From NCBI GenBank assembly GCA_017506865.1, contig JAFCMP010000390.1:496001-560000 (forward strand): DNA of 64,000 bases. The letters are read 5' to 3'. Position numbers and translations under genes: made by a program. Positions 1-11,343 of the stretch are shown here, in pieces. Every line of letters starts with the position of its first letter. The stretch's first letter is position 1. A model generated the notes under the pieces. It was not told where the DNA came from and made no database searches. It saw only the letters and a list, made by a program, of their open reading frames with translations. The stretch is from Tribonema minus. Taxonomy: Eukaryota > Sar > Xanthophyceae > Tribonematales > Tribonemataceae.

Positions 1-323
1 ATCTGCCCATCTTATGGATACACAGATGTATGAATTGATTTCCAAACCTTAAAAGCCAAAAGTCACTGGTGTGCAGGTTTGAATGTATTTGACATGCGAC
101 GCACATCCGCAGGCTTGAATTCCAATGCCACTTACTTACAGCAAGAGGTAGATCATGATTGATGAGCACCTGAGCACAATATATACAAATGCACATGCCT
201 CTCAGTTCCGCCTCTATCGCGCCATCCAGCTGCACACAGCGTTGACTACTGCTACACAACCAACGCTTGTAGAGTTGTGCATTGCTACAGATCGCGAGCG
301 TCACAAGTGAAGTTGAAGCGCAC
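1..323. other. No confident gene; left edge
   Basis: I see no convincing exon here. The HABP4/SERBP1-like gene on the minus strand reads towards this stretch. If its last visible exon is not spliced at 323/324, its frame runs on to a TAG at 285-287. If it is spliced, a further 3' exon could lie here or beyond the window. Confidence 0.4.
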
Positions 324-1003
324 CTGAGCGCTGTCGGTGGCTGCCATGCGCTCCTGCTCCGCCTCCATTGCGCCGTCCGCCATGCCCGCCAGGTCATCGT
401 CCTCGGTGCCCCAGTTGTGTGCGCCACCGCCGCCCTTTTTGGTAGTGGCTCCGGCGGGGGCGTTGTTGTGGTGTCTGACGCGATGTCGAGTGCAGCGCAA
501 GGAGCCATGAAGGGATGAAGCAAGGTCAACGCAAGGACCATATTGCTGTTGTCGTTCCAGCTCCAATGAAGCTTGGGTGAGATGGAATGCCTTGCCGCCA
601 ATGGGGCTCACGCAAGACATTCCATCCAGATCTATAAAGCGTAGGTGAGGTGGAATGCCTTGCTTCCGATTGGGCTCACGCAAGACGCCACCATCCAGAT
701 CCATACATGACTTTCTTTCAACGAGAAACGCTGCTCTTGAAGAGTCGTTTGTGCAAGCACGATTTTGTTCAACCCGTGTTCGAGCGACAGACATACACGT
801 GCCACGGTCCTCATATGTACCTTCGTCATCAGTCTACATGAAAGAAGAGATCCTTATACATCTCATACAACTACCATACCACGAGTTTTATCTCAAGTGC
901 AAGACTTGTGCTTACTTGTGATTTATCTTGTGCTGGTCCTTGACTTGGCGCTCCGACACCTTGTGGTGGTCTTCCTTGTCCATGATTATGCCAGATGAGG
1001 TCA
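324..1003 (-). CDS. HABP4/SERBP1 (Stm1)-like RNA-binding protein, partial
   Basis: Two exons on the minus strand join in phase: 1003..916 and 474..324. The first ends with AA before GTAAGC and the second begins with A after CAG, making a Lys codon. Together they encode a charged segment (DKEDHHKVSERQVKDQHK) followed by KKGGGGAHNWGTEDDD. The Lys/Gly-rich stretch followed by N-W-G is the hallmark of the hyaluronan/mRNA-binding (HABP4/PAI-RBP1) domain, whose members bind mRNA and idle 80S ribosomes in the cytoplasm. The N-terminus was not found. The first visible exon needs a preceding exon ending in phase 1, which would lie between 1004 and about 1700. The 3' end is either the TAG at 285-287 or a further exon to the left. 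The intron at 475-915 carries a tandem duplication. I am fairly confident of the domain and not of the gene limits. Confidence 0.55.
577..712. repeat. Tandem duplication, period about 68 bp
   Basis: Two imperfect copies begin at about 577 and 645. They share GGAATGCCTTGC, GGGCTCACGCAAGAC and CATCCAGAT in the same order. The repeat lies within the intron of the HABP4/SERBP1-like gene. The copies differ at roughly one base in eight, so the duplication is not very recent. Confidence 0.75.
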
Positions 1004-1720
1004 CTGCGACGATGAGAGCACCCAGCAGGTCGCACCACGAGTTGAATAGCCGCCACTCGGCATGCATGCGCACGCCGAAGCTCAAGATGGAACAACAGCT
1101 CACTAAGCTCAGAACAAGGACATGATGATTGTGCAGTTCTCACTTGAGAGCCAGCGCTGCGCGTGATTTGCTGCATCGACGGCGCAATAAGTTCGAGATT
1201 GGTTCATTTCATACTAGTCGTGTGCTGGGAGCGGCGACACGGTTGATTGAGCAAAAGCTAAAGATCGGAGCACATTTCCCTAGACCTCAGCGTGAAAACC
1301 GCAAAGCAGCACATTTGAAAGTAAGGCCTAAATGAAGACTTTCACCTGTTTCCTCGCTGTGCTTCTTGTGTGTGGTGAAGCTCGCACGCACGGTGGCATC
1401 TGCAGATTTACGCACTTCAAGTTGCACTTGAACTTGGAACGTGACTTGGAACGTGACAGTGAGGAGAAAGAGTGTGTGTGTGTGCAGCCAGTGAAGGCAG
1501 TGATGGGTCTTCTGCATAGGCGATGATCATCAAAAGGCTTCGACAAGGCTCTGGGCTCCCTTCATGTGCTAGCAATCCCGTGAGCAACAAGTGATCAATA
1601 GTAGTGGCAGTTGCTGCGGGTATGAATGGCATCTATACCCCGCACTACTCGGCCCTCTCCCGCCCGCCGCCAGCCTTCACCGCTGCTTTAGTTGACCATA
1701 GCGTTTGCAAGGCCTCAACG
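1004..1720. promoter_or_regulatory. Intergenic or upstream region between divergent genes
   Basis: This separates the minus-strand HABP4/SERBP1-like gene from the plus-strand WRN-type exonuclease, so it probably holds the promoter of the latter and the missing 5' exon(s) of the former. A short direct repeat (ACTTGGAACGTG) lies around 1430-1460. I found no TATA box or other motif I would defend. Confidence 0.35.
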
Positions 1721-4700
1721 ATGCCGGAGGCGGCTTCAAAACGACAAAAACTGTCATCGGATGCAGCAGGCCCTGAACAAGAAGCACGCAGCAACAGCGC
1801 GCTTCAAGTGTGCTCCAATGCTCCGATCAACCTTCTTATCGATGGCAACATGCGAGGCCCACGTGTGCGATCAGGCAATCCTTATCTGCACCGGCGGCCT
1901 GCTGGGCCTGCTTCTGCAGCATCAGGGGCAAACACTCGGGGGCGTGCGCCAGCCAACCCCTATGCCAAACCTCCACCGAGCAAAGCAGCAGCGGAGCACA
2001 GCAGAAGGCGACTATTGAGCAAGAAGCAGCTGGACTCGTCCCTGCCCGTCATGCAATTCCAGAAGCAGATCCTGGTGTTATCCAACATGAGTGATGCCGA
2101 GGAGGCGGCAGCAGGGCTGCTGGCTGCACAACATGCTGTGGTCGATTTTGACCTGGAATGGACTGCGATAAGGGGGGCGGGCAGGTAGTGAACGCACGTT
2201 TTCGCAAGCTTCAGGCGTGCACTGCGACATCGTTTGGCTTGCTTCACATCAGATCATGAGGACAGCTCAAGCTCTTGTGTTGCTACACATGATGACTGCA
2301 GCGCTTTGCCATGTCAACAGGGTGCGCCACGCCCTCAGCATCTCAAGAGGGCCGCTAGCATGCGCCTATGTCGGTGCCCTTTCACTGCTTGTCAGTCCTG
2401 TATATGACCAGGCGATTGCATGGGGTTTGACGTGCACAAGCTGAGGGAGGTATGGGCAGGAAGAACTGGGGCGCAGTGACATCAACGATTATTACCGCAT
2501 TTCAACGCATCGAAGAGAACAGCAGCGGTTTATACATTTGCGAGTGGTTCCAAGGGTCACCACTTGCTCATTTCATTTTTGTTATGTTCATCGAGAAGCC
2601 CTTGCAGCATGTTGCTTCTCTTGTTGGCATAGTCATATACCACAACGGCGTTGTGGTGTGCGGAACATGCAGGCAGGCGTGGGTCCCAACTTCAACACTG
2701 CAGATCAGCACATTTACGCCAGCATGCACAAGCCCGCCGTCTGCGCCTAGACAAGAGCTGGAGATGCGCTCTTGCCGTGAAACAGCTGCTACACCTCAGA
2801 GAGGTAAGAATGCGCGAACCTCGGACCTCAATGCAGCCGGTTCAGACGTTGCTACAGGCAGGCTGAAGCTTTTTACTCGCATGCGTGCCTTGCTTGTGAC
2901 AAGCTAGAGCTTTCATCAGTCTCTGGGGTATACTATTTAGTGGTGTCAGATATCCCTGGCAGGGCTGAGGACCATTGGTGTGAGCAGGTGACGAGGCATT
3001 TTGCTGATGCACCATTGGCTCGAACCATCAATAAATGTCATCTATTGCGCACGATGGAAAGTAATGGCCTGCTGTCTTTGTCAAAGCATCCCGGTCGCAG
3101 AGGGATGTACGCCCACAACACGTCGCGACCTTGCACAGTGAAGTATTCAGCGCCACTGTTCGCACACCTTGCGCCTGCAGCTTCTCCAGGCGGCAGTCAT
3201 CAGCTTGAAAGCTGCGCTGGCACAGGTCGAACCACAGCTGACTCATCGAAGAGTTGCGGCAGCACCACCACTGATGGGCTTGACAGCAGCAGCAGCAGCA
3301 ACTGCACTGGCAAAGATGGCAGCAGCGCAGTCGGTCGCACCAGTGACGGTGGTCAAGATTCCAGCCTCAATGACAGCAGCAGCAGCAGCAGCAGTAGCCA
3401 TGGTGTGACTGCTGCGGCAGCTGGCGGAGTCAGCAGCAGTAGCGGCACATTGGCTACAAGCGATGGCGATTCTGATGTCAACGACGATGGCGTCTACGCG
3501 TGCTACGTCTTTCACTTGACGCGCATCACCGACCCGTACGGCCGCCGCGTGCTGCCGCCCAGCCTGCTTGCGCTGCTGTGGAGCGGAGCCGTGCTCAAGG
3601 CAAGTTTCAGGAGCGGTTCGGCCTCGAGCTTAGATGCCCTTGTGACAGTGAGGCTGACTTGTAGCCTGCAGGGCCAGAGCGGTGCATTACGGTAGTTGGC
3701 CGATGCAGCAGTCAAGTCAGCTGGGGCATTCACTTGGCGGCTCTCTTTTTCTTTTCAATCATTGGTTATTCATTCGTCAATGCATGCGATGAATGATTGC
3801 GGATGTGCACACTACATTGCCCAAAGCTTGGGAGCTTGCATTCGGCAGGTGTGGTCAATGGATACATGCCAGTCCAGCCTACACCGGTACTTATCTTGTG
3901 CAACTGCGGTTGTGCGTGCAGGCTGGCGTGGGCGTCGATGGAGACATGCTGCGACTACAGCGCGACTACGCCGTGCTGCGCAACGGCTCCGGTCCGGCAG
4001 GCGCGTTAGAGCTATCACGCATGGCCGCACAGAGGTGAGCGATGCAGAATCTACCAGCGCTCGATGTCTTCATCTCCTCGATTTGAAGTGCGCCGGTGTG
4101 GCAGTCGCGTCGCATATTCGATGCTGCATTGCACGGGTCACTCATTCTACGAGTGGCAGTGCGCACTGTAAGTGGCGAGGGCTCGGACTCCATCTATACC
4201 CCCTTGCTCGGCATCAGCAAATGGACCCGCAAGCGATCAAACATATGGCCCGCTTGCAACACCGCAGTGGCCAATGTGCCACGGATGGCTGACTGACCCT
4301 CTGTTTATGTAGCGGCTGCTGCTCACACACTGCGCAATATTTTACGTAGGTACCCCCCATCCTGCCACAGAGTTCAGCACAGCTGCCAGACGTCAATAGA
4401 TGACGATGCTGCACTGCGTTCAGTGCTGTGCGTGGCGCGTGCAGCTTTGTATACTTGGAAGTATGTGATTAGGCTGGTATAGGTGTGGACAACATGTCCT
4501 GTGCGGAATGGAGCATTGCATTAGCAGCACGTGAGTGTTTGTAGCCTGCCATTGGCTCATGGCATCCTGATTTGCCGCATTTACGTACTGCTGCAGAGGC
4601 ATCAAATGCGCCACTGGAGCAATGTGGGGGCTGGCAGCGCTCTGCGAGCAGGTGTTGAAACATCACCTACCCAAACCTGGGGTGAGTCATCGGAGCATTG

Positions 4701-6012
4701 TCTTGCACTGAAGCGGATGCAAAACACACTGAATTTGTTGTGAGCACCAAGTCTATGCCATGAATGCAGTAAACAGTGAGCAAGGGAAAGGAGCGTGCCA
4801 GAGGGCACACCTGTAATTTACTTCAACCACATTGCAGCAGTGAAGTTGCACACCAGCGTGTCGCAGGTGATACCTTCCTGTCTTGTCTTCCATGCAGAAG
4901 ATGCTTGTTTTGACAAGTTTCAGCATTTGATGATGCATTCCCGCATCATGGCAAATGATGTGCAGATGATAATACATTTGCTTTCAATAGCACAGAAAAG
5001 GTCCTACAAACAACGGCGACAACATCCTGGGCAGCGTGGACTTGCGTTCTTGTGTCCATTCAGGTTTATTAGTACAGAGACGCTTTTCTAACACACCACT
5101 TAGTTTCATTCAGCGCATATTAATGTCTATCTGCATGTGCATCTGTGCGCGTGCGTGTGTCTGCATGGCGAGTGGGCTCACACTTCTGCTGCTGGAGTCA
5201 TGCCTAGGAGAGTTCCACTTGTTGCACTTGGGGCTCATCAACTCTCTGCCACCTGTGATGCAGAATGTGAGGTGCAGCAACTGGGATGGCGTTCTGTCAC
5301 AAGGCCAGCTACGTTACGCCGCTGGTGATGCATTTGTGAGTGCTTCAGAAGATATTGTGTCCTATGATCAGTGCGGCTCTCAGCAGCAGTCGAGAAAATG
5401 TGCACTAAATTGTCATGTCTGCTTCTTTGATCAGCCTCATCTTGGCGTGTGCTTCGATGATGATATACGCACACTTCGTGTGTGCAGTCACCAATGTTGA
5501 GGGCAACATCCTATGATCTGCGGAGAAGCGCATCTGCTGCAGCCTTGGCGCAGCATCAGATGTGATCTGTTGTGCAACACATTGAAAATGGTGCTGAATG
5601 TTCAGGAAAGCTAGCTTTTGTCAAGGGGAACGCTGTGCCCATTTGAGCTGACAATGACAAGCGATCTGCTCTCAACATAAATCCTCACAAAGGAACTGCT
5701 GCCAGTGCATGCGCTCATGCCATGGTCGTGACAGCGGAGGAGCGCAATGGGAGCAGTGACTGCCTGCTTTACCCAGCAACTGGATCTGGGCTGCATGTAC
5801 CTACTTGAATTGAAAGGACTTGCTTGCGTACTCATTAATTTTGCTGCACATGGACACGTGCATAGCATACAAAATACTTCTGAAGTGTTGAAAATCACCC
5901 ACTTTCCGACACATGACACTCATTGGCCTTGTTCTCTTGTGCCGTGCAGGCCTGCCTGAAGATCTACAATCAGCTGCAAAGGCAGAGGGCCGTGTCACCC
6001 ACACCCACATAG
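1721..6012 (+). CDS. WRN-type 3'-5' exonuclease (DEDDy family)
   Basis: Six-exon model: 1721..2184, about 3101..3599, 3922..4034, 4597..4681, 5264..5335 and 5950..6012, about 431 residues. It matches the exonuclease domain of Werner-syndrome proteins, nuclear enzymes that degrade DNA 3' to 5' with two metal ions. All DEDDy motifs are visible. Exo I is VVDFDLEWT (Asp, Glu). Exo II is KAGVGVDGDMLRLQRDY. The linker to the last helices reads CATGAMWGLAALCEQVL then RCSNWDG. Exo III is YAAGDAF (Tyr, Asp). No helicase part follows; the protein ends ACLKIYNQLQ...PTPT. The N-terminal ~140 residues are basic and unstructured, with two NPY tripeptides. Exon 2 carries a long Ser/Gly/Asp-rich insertion before CYVFHL. 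The start of exon 2 is the weak point: 3101 fits the phase, but another small exon could exist. The intron after exon 2 begins with GC rather than GT, and its junction restores LKAGVG. Confidence 0.8.
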
Positions 6013-6023
6013 CTAGTACATTT

Positions 6024-6808
6024 GGCGGCGGCGGCGTTTGAGTGGTTGTCGTTGCGACACTTTCAGACTGTCATACGACATGTAGATTCCTTACAGCTAG
6101 ATGCCAATCATCTGGGCTTTTTCGCGCCCTGAGCGAGAATTAATAAAAAGTACAAAGCAATCAGATGGGGCTGCAGCTCATCATAGGCAAGAACCAGTTT
6201 TTGAACTGGAGTGTTGTGAAGCGCGTTTCGGGTGCCATAGCTGCAGAAGTGGCGTTGGCTCAAGAGGGCATAATGCAATTTGGTCATGAGAGCATTGCTG
6301 GGTACCAGCACGTGAAGTATTCACACAATTGTGCAATCGCATTACTCCATCCTGTGTTCCGACATGCTTACGTACACATTTGCTGGGGGTGTCAATGAAC
6401 GCATGCAGCAAGAGTGAGTGGCTGGAGCGAGCGCAGATGTGACACCAATGAAGCTGCACAATTGACCAGTCGCAGCGACGCGTTGTCCTCATGTGAATGC
6501 TCGCGTTGGGTGCAAAAGCCCAATAGAGTCCATGCCCATTGCATCTCCATTTGACAACCACACCAAGTGGCATTGCCAAACGGCACAAAAGCTTGCATTG
6601 ACATCTCTGCAGTGATATGCGCTGAGGCACCTGCGCATGCTTTGTCCTTAAATGTCACGTGCAGAAACTATCGCTCATGTACTTTTTATTAATTCTCGCT
6701 CAGGGCGCGAAAAAGCCCAGATGATTGGCATCTAGCTGTAAGGAATCTACATGTCGTATGACAGTCTGAAAGTGTCGCAACGACAACCACTCAAACGCCG
6801 CCGCCGCC
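6024..6808. mobile_element. Foldback/MITE-like element with 131-bp terminal inverted repeats
   Basis: The 131-bp arms, 6024-6154 and 6678-6808, appear essentially identical in inverted orientation. They begin with (GGC)n and end in TTAATAAAAAGTACA. The ~520-bp interior has no recognisable transposase, so this is a non-autonomous element. The left arm starts 12 bp after the exonuclease stop codon, so it sits in or just beyond that gene's 3' UTR. GTACA occurs just outside both ends (left at 6016-6020, right at 6811-6815) and may be a target-site duplication, but the spacing to the arms differs, so this is uncertain. Fragments of the same family occur at 11854-11980. Confidence 0.85.
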
Positions 6809-8192
6809 ATGTACACGTGCAATTCCTATTGGCTTGCAACTTCGATATGTGCAACTAGAGCATCATATCACCTAACACGACTCATGAGTCAAACTCACTG
6901 TGGGCGATCACATGACTCATGAGTCAAACTCATTGCGGGCGAGCACTCGCATTCAAAAACACAATTGGGGTCGGTCTGTGAGTGTACGGAAAGGTAACCA
7001 AAGCAGCTGACGTAGTCCGGCTCTCATATGCACAAATAATGCCATGCAACAACAGGCACCGCAACACCTGCAAGCATCAAACCATTGATTGTTGGACCTG
7101 GTCTGAACGCAGTTCAGGCTTTGTCAACACCCATTTGAACCATGCCTTGCGATTGCGCGCCCAACGAAGTCTTGAACTAGCGCTATGAGCCATTGAGGCA
7201 CGCGTGGGCGTGCATTGCTGTGCTGACACCAGCGGAGGACTGAAGGCACAGCGCAGCAACGACACACTCTGACTGGAGGATACTACATCACATGTGCCCC
7301 GCCAGTGCCATCCAACAAGTCACTCAACTGATCATGCAAACAGGCGACGACAGAAGAGCTCGTGCGTGTTCCCCTGATCATGCGCAGCGCGAGCACCAGA
7401 CGATATGCACAAGAAAGACGTGCAGCTGCCCGCATCACTTCAAGCAACGCGTTGGGTGCCAACTTGAGTGCTAGGCATCAACACAGTGTGGAAACACTGC
7501 AAGGTAGCAATGCGCAGAACATCGGTGTGCTGTCAGCAAAACTCCGAAGCTTGTTTTGAGAGCACAAGTACTTCAAGTGCATGTCCAGCAGAAATGGTAT
7601 GTATAAGCTGCGCAGTTGTATCTCCTCACAAGCATAATGCCAACAGTGTGCCACAAAGTGGTGTACTTGTCAACCCACCACAGCGCAACTCACGCTACTC
7701 TTGAGAAAGCTGCGTCGACATGACCTGCGTCCTCCCCTGCTTATGCCTGGGAGGATCAGTACTGCTCGTCACTCACACTTTCAGACATGCTCACCTCACC
7801 TGTTGATGAGTCTGCTCCTCACGCCGCTCCCAAGGCGCTGTGGCTCCCGCAAGCACTCCCATTCAGCGCACAGGATAATGATGATCTCGAGGTGGGCCGT
7901 CACAACAGTCATGCCCAATTCATGCACATGCACTGAAGGCGAACATCAACAAACACGCTCTTGGCACAGTAGTTCAGCGAGCACATAGTTTCAGTGGGTG
8001 AATGAGCAGAGAGAGTGACACAGAAGCCGCCATCCAACATATTGACAGGATGTAAGTGTGTTGTATGTATTAAGAGGGTGCTAAGGTGTAGGCCCGCAAT
8101 AATAATAGGCCTGCGGGGCTTGCATGACAGCATTGATCAACATTAAGGCACGCACACTGCGCACAACAAAGTTGGGTGTGGGTGGGGGTGGT
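6809..8192. other. Intergenic region with a paired TGACTCA palindrome
   Basis: I see no supported exon. A tandem pair around 6879-6945 (period about 36) repeats CTCATGAGTCAAACTCA followed by a GGGCGA-like stretch. In the second copy it forms the 14-bp palindrome TGACTCATGAGTCA at 6913-6926. The remainder is unremarkable mixed-composition sequence leading to the 3' end of the PsbW-like gene. Confidence 0.4.
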
Positions 8193-9403
8193 CTAGTTGC
8201 GCCTCTCGTCGTACTCGCCAAAGAACTCGCCCTCGGGCTGGGTGCGCGCCCACTGGAAGAAGATGAGGTTGATGGCGAAGATGACGGTCAGGGGCACCCA
8301 GAATGCGAGCGGGTTGTCGATGCCGAGTGCCTGAAAACACACGGGAAGGGCCAGTGAAAAGCGGACAACAGTAAGCCATCTATGGTCACAAATGGACGCC
8401 TGCATGCAACTTTGTTCGTAAATCCGCATTTCTCACGACAAGAACCAGAATGTGACCATTTGTGATGTCCTCCTGATTCTGATGCACAGAAAAACCCGCA
8501 TCTACGACTAGGAAAACCAGAGGCCTTTAGAAACTACTGAAGGCTGCTCAATTCACAGCTCTAATGTGCTCCTGTTAAGAGAATTGTGCATTGAGCAGGC
8601 GGGTTGCGACTTGCTCTATATCAGCCCGCAGGTACCACTGCACATCCGCTACGCCGAGGGCTCCTGCACGGAGGAAGGTGTGTAGCAGAAAGAGCCAGGC
8701 CTCTCGAGGCGAACAGCGTCGGTGATTCATAAACGCTCTCCCTAGACACAAGCCTCCAGAGCTCTGCGACGGTGACAACAAGCCCCCAGAGCTCTGCGAC
8801 AGTGAAGATCAACCTTGGACAGGACCGGTTCATCCTTGTCGAACAATCAATACTCGAAGCCTCAACCTGCACAACACCTTCTTTTAAAAGGGCCAGGCAG
8901 TCGAAGGTCGGTAGCCGCCCACTACGTATACATACAGCCCCTGGGTCTCACGCTGAGATCACCAAGCTGACAAAGGGCGCGAGCCCAAGTCAGGGGCTAA
9001 TATGATGGGATATGATTGAGACGGACCGCCACTATGGCCAGCGAATTGGCCAGCCGTACTTCCTGCAGGCTGTCGTTGTTAGTAGCGCCTCAAGCACCAG
9101 CGGCCGCGCACGCTCCCCGCTCCACATAGCACCAGACACCCTTCCTCATGCAGCAGTCTGCCGCAACACGAAAACAGCCGCATAAGCTGTCTAGGAAGGA
9201 CGGCGCCTCACCTCGCTGGTCCCCTCAGTTGCCAGAGCAGGTGCCGCTGAGAGCAGGGCAGCCGAGACCGTGGCGATCGCTCCCGCCTTGGGGGCTGCGC
9301 TCATGACAGTCGTTGTAGCCCGGATCGCCGTGGGGGCGGCGGGAGCGACGAAAGCGCTCGCCGCGGCCACCATGCAGAGAGCTGCGAGCAGAACCTTGTA
9401 CAT
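8193..9403 (-). CDS. Plastid-targeted single-span thylakoid protein, PsbW-like
   Basis: Two exons, 9403..9212 and 8330..8193, join in phase 0 to give 109 residues ending in TAG. Residues 1-18 form a signal peptide with the ASAF|VAP cleavage motif of complex plastids. A short transit peptide follows, then a second hydrophobic stretch (AIATVSAALLSAAPALA) like the thylakoid-transfer segment of spontaneously inserting proteins. The mature part begins TEGTSEALGIDNP, has one membrane span (LAFWVPLTVIFAINLIFF) and a charged tail ending FFGEYDERRN. Size, tripartite targeting and the TEGT start resemble the photosystem II subunit PsbW, which stabilises PSII supercomplexes. The tail differs from plant PsbW, so another small photosystem subunit is possible. 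Targeting is well supported; the exact subunit is not. Confidence 0.7.
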
Positions 9404-9510
9404 GGCTATATATAGGTTGAGACACAGGGACTGCTGGTGACTGCTGCTGGTGCTCGCGGAGTGCTCTGTTTGACCAAACCTTCGAAAATGAACAAATCCT
9501 CAACCTTCAA

Positions 9511-10059
9511 GCAGGATGAGCGCCGAAACCTCGAGGTTTCGTAAACCTCAGGTTCCGACCTTTAGTTCCGGCAGTTCCGGCGCCGAAGGCGTCGGGTCGC
9601 CGGAACTTCCGGAACTCGAATACACGTAAAACACTCATTTCTGGGGCCTTTAGCACTGCTTGCAGTCCTGTAGCGTGTCGGATGTCTTCTCTGAGCATGT
9701 TGGCATAGGTATTACTGCTTCTTGAGGCTCTGGTGTCTCAATTGGTGATGACCGGCTGGTGCCCTTAGGTTAGGGTTAGGGTGACGGCAGGGGGACAGGG
9801 GGGGGGGGGGGGGGGGGGGGGATTGAAATGAGGTGCGATGACTACTGACAGCAATGACTAGACTGCCAGCATAGCAGTTTGAAGCGTAATGTGTGTAAAT
9901 ACACTTCTGCCATGCACAGAATGACGTCAAACACCCTAGTGGGGCTCATTTGCCTCTAAATGAGTTCCGCCGGTTCCGGCGAGTTCCGGCAGTTCCGGCC
10001 CAGACCTTTGCCAAAACTGGTTTTGGTAAAGGCGAAATAGGTTTCGGCGCGCACCCTGC
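9511..10059. mobile_element. Second inverted-repeat element with GTTCCGGC subrepeats
   Basis: The ends match in inverted orientation: GCAGGATGAGCGCCGAAACCT on the left against GCAGGGTGCGCGCCGAAACCT on the right strand. Inside each end are clusters of GTTCCGGC-type subrepeats pointing inwards. The centre carries TTAGGGTTAGGG at about 9768 and a poly-G run at 9799-9822. No transposase ORF is visible. It resembles a small non-autonomous DNA element; no clear target-site duplication was seen. Confidence 0.55.
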
Positions 10060-10277
10060 CTCCAAGAAGTGCGCGCGCGCGGCGCGCGCTCGCTCGCTCG
10101 CGAAACTGAAAAAAAGGAGACGGACGTATCAGACGGATCTTATCAAGCCTTGTTCAACCACCGCGCGCTTGCTTGCGCGAGAAATCAAGTCATCGGCCAT
10201 GTAAGCGACGTGCTTATGTGGCGGGGAATCGGACCCCCCTGGCCCATCAAGTAGGATACCACAGTGCAGTGCCAGTA
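10060..10277. other. Spacer between two mobile-element remnants
   Basis: The stretch includes a GCGCGC-rich segment at 10070-10100. I recognise no gene or primer-binding site with confidence. Confidence 0.3.
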
Positions 10278-10588
10278 GGTACTGCCACTTGCCGTTGGGG
10301 CCGACGCGTCTGTCGACTATGCGTTCGAGCCATTCCTCATGGGGAAGGTCTTGCAGTTGCGCTGCTGTGAGTTGCACGTGTGGAGATGTGTGCTCAAAGG
10401 CAGCCGCATCAAACAGAAATCTGTGCACGTCACGCACATGAAGCCCTTCCGGCTCCGCCCCAGCCACTTTGAGCACACATCTCCACACGTGCAACTCACA
10501 GCAGCGCAACTGCAAGACCTTCCCCATGAGGAATGGCTCGAACGCATAGTCGACAGACGCGTCAGCCCCAACGGCAAGTGGCAGTACC
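10278..10588. repeat. Near-perfect 122-bp inverted duplication
   Basis: Arms 10278-10399 and 10467-10588 are reverse complements with one difference seen by eye (a C/T in the GGGGCYGACGCG stretch). The spacer is 67 bp. Both arms encode the same peptide of the neighbouring retroelement ORF, one per strand, so an internal piece of coding sequence was copied in inverted orientation. The near-identity implies a recent event. Confidence 0.9.
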
Positions 10589-11343
10589 GCTACATCGACA
10601 GAACGGGCCAGCAGAGCGACTTCACCGGCGAAGCTGCCATGCTCGAAATGACGCAGCCGTGGGTACTTGACACGTTCCACGCCATGTATGAGCTGCGTCA
10701 TGGCGACTCCATACCCCTGTACGCGCGCCGCCCTGAGCCTCCAGCCTTGCGACGGCTCTCGGTTGAGGAGGCCCTACAGCGGTTTTCACGCGGCACGACA
10801 GTGGTGCGCGAGGTGACAACCCCCTCCGGCTCACGCGAGTACATCTGGGGTGCAATCAGCGGTTACCTCCACCCCTACTGGCGCGCACGCTACGACGATG
10901 GCGAATGAGAAGAGCTCAACGCAACTGAGGTCAAGGCTGCCATTGCCCTGGCTGAAGCAGTGAAGAGCAAAGCCCAGAGACGCGGCATCACCGCCAGCAA
11001 GCCGCAGATCACTCTTGTCACCAGCCCTCTGCTACCTCGCAACTTCGGTGCAGACAACGTCGGTGATGTGATCCGGTACTACAGCAGCTGCACTGGTTGG
11101 GCTCGCGGCCGCCTTGTAGCGTACCACCCTCGCCATTCACGGCACACCTTCGATGTGCTGTTCACAGGCGAAGCACGGCCACGGCGCCTGCGCTTGCGTG
11201 AGGGGTACTACAAAGTCAACGAGCAAGACGCCAACGCTCCGCTGACGGATCCCCCCCATAGCACTTGGAACCTCATCGTCGACCAAGCCGACACACCCGT
11301 GTCCATTGAGAGTTCCTTGGCTTACGTCCGTGCTGTGCTTTAG
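10467..11343 (+). pseudogene. C-terminal remnant of a retroelement-like polyprotein
   Basis: The frame reads from the inverted-repeat arm (HTSPHVQLTAAQLQD) through VVREVTTPSGSREYIWG and HPYWRARYDDGE. It then meets a TGA at about 10906-10908 and continues in the same frame (EELNATEVKAAIALAEAVK) to a TAG at 11341-11343. The aromatic/YDDG segment is reminiscent of chromo- or Tudor-like modules at the end of LTR-retrotransposon integrases, but I cannot name the superfamily. A polypurine tract and an LTR-like TGTTAC follow, which supports a retroelement 3' end. With no upstream protease, RT or integrase, an in-frame stop and a 5' end rearranged into an inverted repeat, it is a dead copy. Confidence 0.6.

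Noticed and set aside
9768-9780. A chromosome end (telomere)
   Set aside because: Only two TTAGGG units, inside an interspersed element, with genes on both sides.
10129-10701. A 190-codon minus-strand gene
   Set aside because: It exists only because the inverted duplication places the same retroelement peptide on both strands.
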